Source: Burkholderia lata
GTDB lineage: Bacteria; Pseudomonadota; Gammaproteobacteria; Burkholderiales; Burkholderiaceae
NCBI RefSeq assembly: GCF_000012945.1
Contig: NC_007510.1
Location: forward strand, 930,001 to 994,000
Length of the DNA: 64,000 bases
Reading direction: 5' to 3'
Part shown: in pieces, positions 62,268 through 64,000 of the stretch
Numbering within the stretch: position 1 is the first letter of the stretch
Layout: the number at the start of each line of letters is the position of its first letter
Translations under genes and position numbers: made by a program
Notes under the pieces: generated by a model
Database searches by the model: none
What the model saw: only the letters and a program-made list of their open reading frames with translations
Told to the model about the DNA's origin: nothing

Positions 62268-63485
62268 ATGTCTCACGTCATCCGACGCCGGCCCGATGCC
62301 CGGCTGATCCTGTTGCTCGGCGCGCTCGCCGCCTGCGGGCCGATCGCTACCGACATGTACCTGCCGAGCCTGCCGTCGATCGCCGACGGCTTCTCCGTCA
62401 GCCCCGGCGCCGCGCAGCGCACGCTGACGAGCTTCATGGCCGGCTTCTCGGTCGGCATGCTGCTGTACGGCCCGCTGTCCGACACGTGGGGCCGACGCCC
62501 CGTGCTGCTCGGCGGCATCGCGCTGTTCACGCTCGCGAGCATCGGCTGCTTCGTGTCGACTTCGATCGACATGCTGATCATCGTGCGCTTCCTGCAGGCA
62601 CTTGGCGCCGGCGCGGCGTCGGTGCTGTCGCGAGCGATCGCGCGCGACGCGCACGAGCCGACCGACGCCGCGAAGGTGCTGTCGATGGTCGCGATCGTCA
62701 CCGCGGTGGGGCCGTTGCTTGCGCCGCTGATCGGCGGGCAGATCCTGCGCTTCTCCGGTTGGCGCGGCGTGTTCGTCGTGCTGGCCGTGTTCGGCGCGGT
62801 GTGCGCGGCGACCGCGTACCTGCGCGTGCCCGAAACCTGGCCGAAGGAGCGGCGCAAGAGCGCGGCCGTGCTCGCGTCGTTCGCGTCGTACGGGCGCATC
62901 CTGTCCGACCCCGTTGCCTGGGGCCACATGCTGTGCGGCGGGATGGCATTTGCGTCGATGTTCTCGTACATCACCGCCACGCCATTCGTGTACATCGAGT
63001 ATTTCCACGTGTCGCCGCAACACTACGGGCTGCTGTTCGGCCTGAACGTCGTCGGCATCATGATCGGCAACTTCGCGAACACGCGGCTCGTCGGCCGCAT
63101 CGGTTCGCTGCGCATCATCGCGGCCGCGTCGCTCGTGAGCTGCATCGCGTCGCTCGCGGTCGCGCTCGTCGCGCTGACGGGGTGGGGCGGGCTGTGGTCG
63201 ATCGTCGTGTGCCTGTTCTTCGTGGTCGGCGTGGTCGGGATCCTGTCCGCGAACTGCACGACCGACCTCATGCATCGCTATCCGCACAACGCGGGCGCGT
63301 CGGCGGCCGTGTTCGGCGCGATGCAGCTGGCGCTCGGCGCGCTCGCGAGCGTCGCGATCGGCGCACTCGCGGACGGCACGCCGTTCGCGATGGGCGTGAC
63401 GATCGGCATCTCGGGCGTGCTGTGTTTCGCCGGCCGCTACCTCGTGCTGCGCTGGCACGGGCGGCCCGTCAAGGCGGGCGCCTGA
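62268..63485 (+). CDS. Bcr/CflA-family MFS multidrug transporter
   Basis: A 405-residue, 12-segment MFS drug/proton antiporter. Motif A GPLSDTWGRRPVLLGG between TM2 and TM3, DMYLPSLPSIADGF near the N-terminus and GAGAASVLSRAIARDAHEP (motif C region) place it in the DHA1/Bcr-CflA group. Start at ATG 62268 (MSHVIRRRPDARLILLLGAL) is the family start, though the open frame begins 76 codons earlier. No regulator adjacent. Ends at a strong terminator. Confidence 0.92.
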   Translation: MSHVIRRRPDARLILLLGALAACGPIATDMYLPSLPSIADGFSVSPGAAQRTLTSFMAGFSVGMLLYGPLSDTWGRRPVLLGGIALFTLASIGCFVSTSIDMLIIVRFLQALGAGAASVLSRAIARDAHEPTDAAKVLSMVAIVTAVGPLLAPLIGGQILRFSGWRGVFVVLAVFGAVCAATAYLRVPETWPKERRKSAAVLASFASYGRILSDPVAWGHMLCGGMAFASMFSYITATPFVYIEYFHVSPQHYGLLFGLNVVGIMIGNFANTRLVGRIGSLRIIAAASLVSCIASLAVALVALTGWGGLWSIVVCLFFVVGVVGILSANCTTDLMHRYPHNAGASAAVFGAMQLALGALASVAIGALADGTPFAMGVTIGISGVLCFAGRYLVLRWHGRPVKAGA

Positions 63486-63507
63486 ACCGCGGCCTGACGG
63501 CAAAATG

Positions 63508-63545
63508 AAAAACGCCACCGCGCGCGCTGCGCCGGTGGCGTTTTT
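63508..63545. terminator. Bidirectional terminator between the Bcr/CflA and SIS genes
   Basis: Stem aaaaacgccaccg / cggtggcgttttt (63508-63520, 63533-63545) with a 12-nt GC-rich loop. Serves both convergent genes. Confidence 0.9.
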
Positions 63546-63581
63546 GTTTCGAACGCGGGAAGCGGCTGCCGCCGCACCGCG

Positions 63582-64000
63582 TCAATCCCGCGCGACGTCC
63601 TTCGCCGCCGGCGATGCACCGTGGCTCAGCCAGTCGAGCACGTCGGCCGTTTCGTCGTCGCTCGCACGGGCCTTCGCCTGCGCGACGGCCTCGGGCAGTT
63701 CGCCGTTCGTCGATGCACGACGGATCGCGACGCCCACCGCGAGGATGTCGATCATCAGCAGATGCAGGATCCGCGAGATCATCGACAGCTGCGACTCGCG
63801 CATCTCGATGTGGTCGGTTTCGAGCGCGACGGTCGCGCGCTTTGCGAGCGGCGTGTTGCTCGACGTGATCGCGATCACCTTCGCGCCGGCCTGCATCGCG
63901 ACGTCGAGCACGCGCAGCAGCTCGGGCGCGCGCCCCGACTTCGACACCGCGACGATCACGTCGCCCTTGCCGAGCAGCGCGGCCGATGCGGCCTGCATGT
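63582..64000 (-). CDS. SIS-domain transcriptional regulator (RpiR/HexR-like), 5' part beyond window
   Basis: The visible 139 residues form the C-terminal part of a SIS (sugar isomerase) domain: [20 protein letters not shown] (sugar-phosphate-binding Ser-x-Ser-Gly), [20 protein letters not shown] and [20 protein letters not shown]. RpiR/HexR-type regulators pair this with an N-terminal HTH, which would lie outside the window on the right. Metabolite sensed is probably a phosphorylated sugar such as KDPG. Runs into the terminator at 63508. Confidence 0.85.
   Translation of the reverse strand, partial: MQAASAALLGKGDVIVAVSKSGRAPELLRVLDVAMQAGAKVIAITSSNTPLAKRATVALETDHIEMRESQLSMISRILHLLMIDILAVGVAIRRASTNGELPEAVAQAKARASDDETADVLDWLSHGASPAAKDVARD

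Overview
This 64 kb window is high-GC chromosomal DNA whose gene content and order point to Burkholderia, most likely the B. cepacia complex. The evidence is the complete urt-ure urea cluster, the hemL-ribD-ribE / ribBA-ribH-nusB order, VgrG-type T6SS cargo, UbiD, UppP and the strong G/C third-position bias. Two stretches (about 17.5-25.1 kb and 52.8-58.3 kb) have lower GC and mosaic content and look acquired.

Layout. 1-11.2 kb, minus strand: urea ABC uptake (urtABCDE) followed by urease structural and maturation genes (ureDABCEFG, with ureG cut by the window edge), headed by a good sigma-54 type promoter. 11.6-17.5 kb: rhodanese, a Pcm-like methyltransferase, a small hypothetical, hemN, a Cys-cluster protein, a DUF1439 lipoprotein, uppP, trmB and tRNA-Gly(CCC). 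17.9-25.0 kb: a T6SS module with vgrG, an effector, its probable immunity gene, a decayed spacer with three gene relics, and a second, truncated immunity copy. 25.1-31.9 kb: cupin, CGNR-type regulator divergent from two alpha/beta hydrolases and an SDR, a pore-like membrane protein, a tartrate-dehydratase-like enzyme, LysE and SMR transporters. 32.1-36.6 kb: LysR regulator divergent from MFS transporter, CoA-transferase and methylmalonyl-CoA decarboxylase-like genes. 36.7-38.1 kb: split chromate transporter and a compound 9-bp tandem repeat. 38.1-43.5 kb: DeoR regulator divergent from a NudK-like / DUF4406-like pair, then Sir2, fluoride channel CrcB with DUF190, YggT and a DUF2520-like protein. 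44-49.8 kb: small secreted protein, LysE, UbiD, a candidate small RNA or attenuated leader, lytic transglycosylase and aminotransferase. 49.8-52.0 and 58.3-61.4 kb: riboflavin genes (nusB, ribH, ribBA | ribE, ribD) and hemL. 61.5-64 kb: EVE-like protein, Bcr/CflA transporter and a SIS-domain regulator cut by the right edge.

The most interesting region is 52.8-58.3 kb, a low-GC island lying inside the riboflavin gene cluster. It holds a UvrD-like helicase with a RelE-like N-terminal domain, and facing away from it a two-gene unit made of a free-standing RelE-like protein translationally coupled to a Shedu-like (DUF4263) nuclease. I infer a phage- or plasmid-defence system. The second highlight is the T6SS effector/immunity locus, where the toxin domain is not recognised and the immunity gene is duplicated and decaying.
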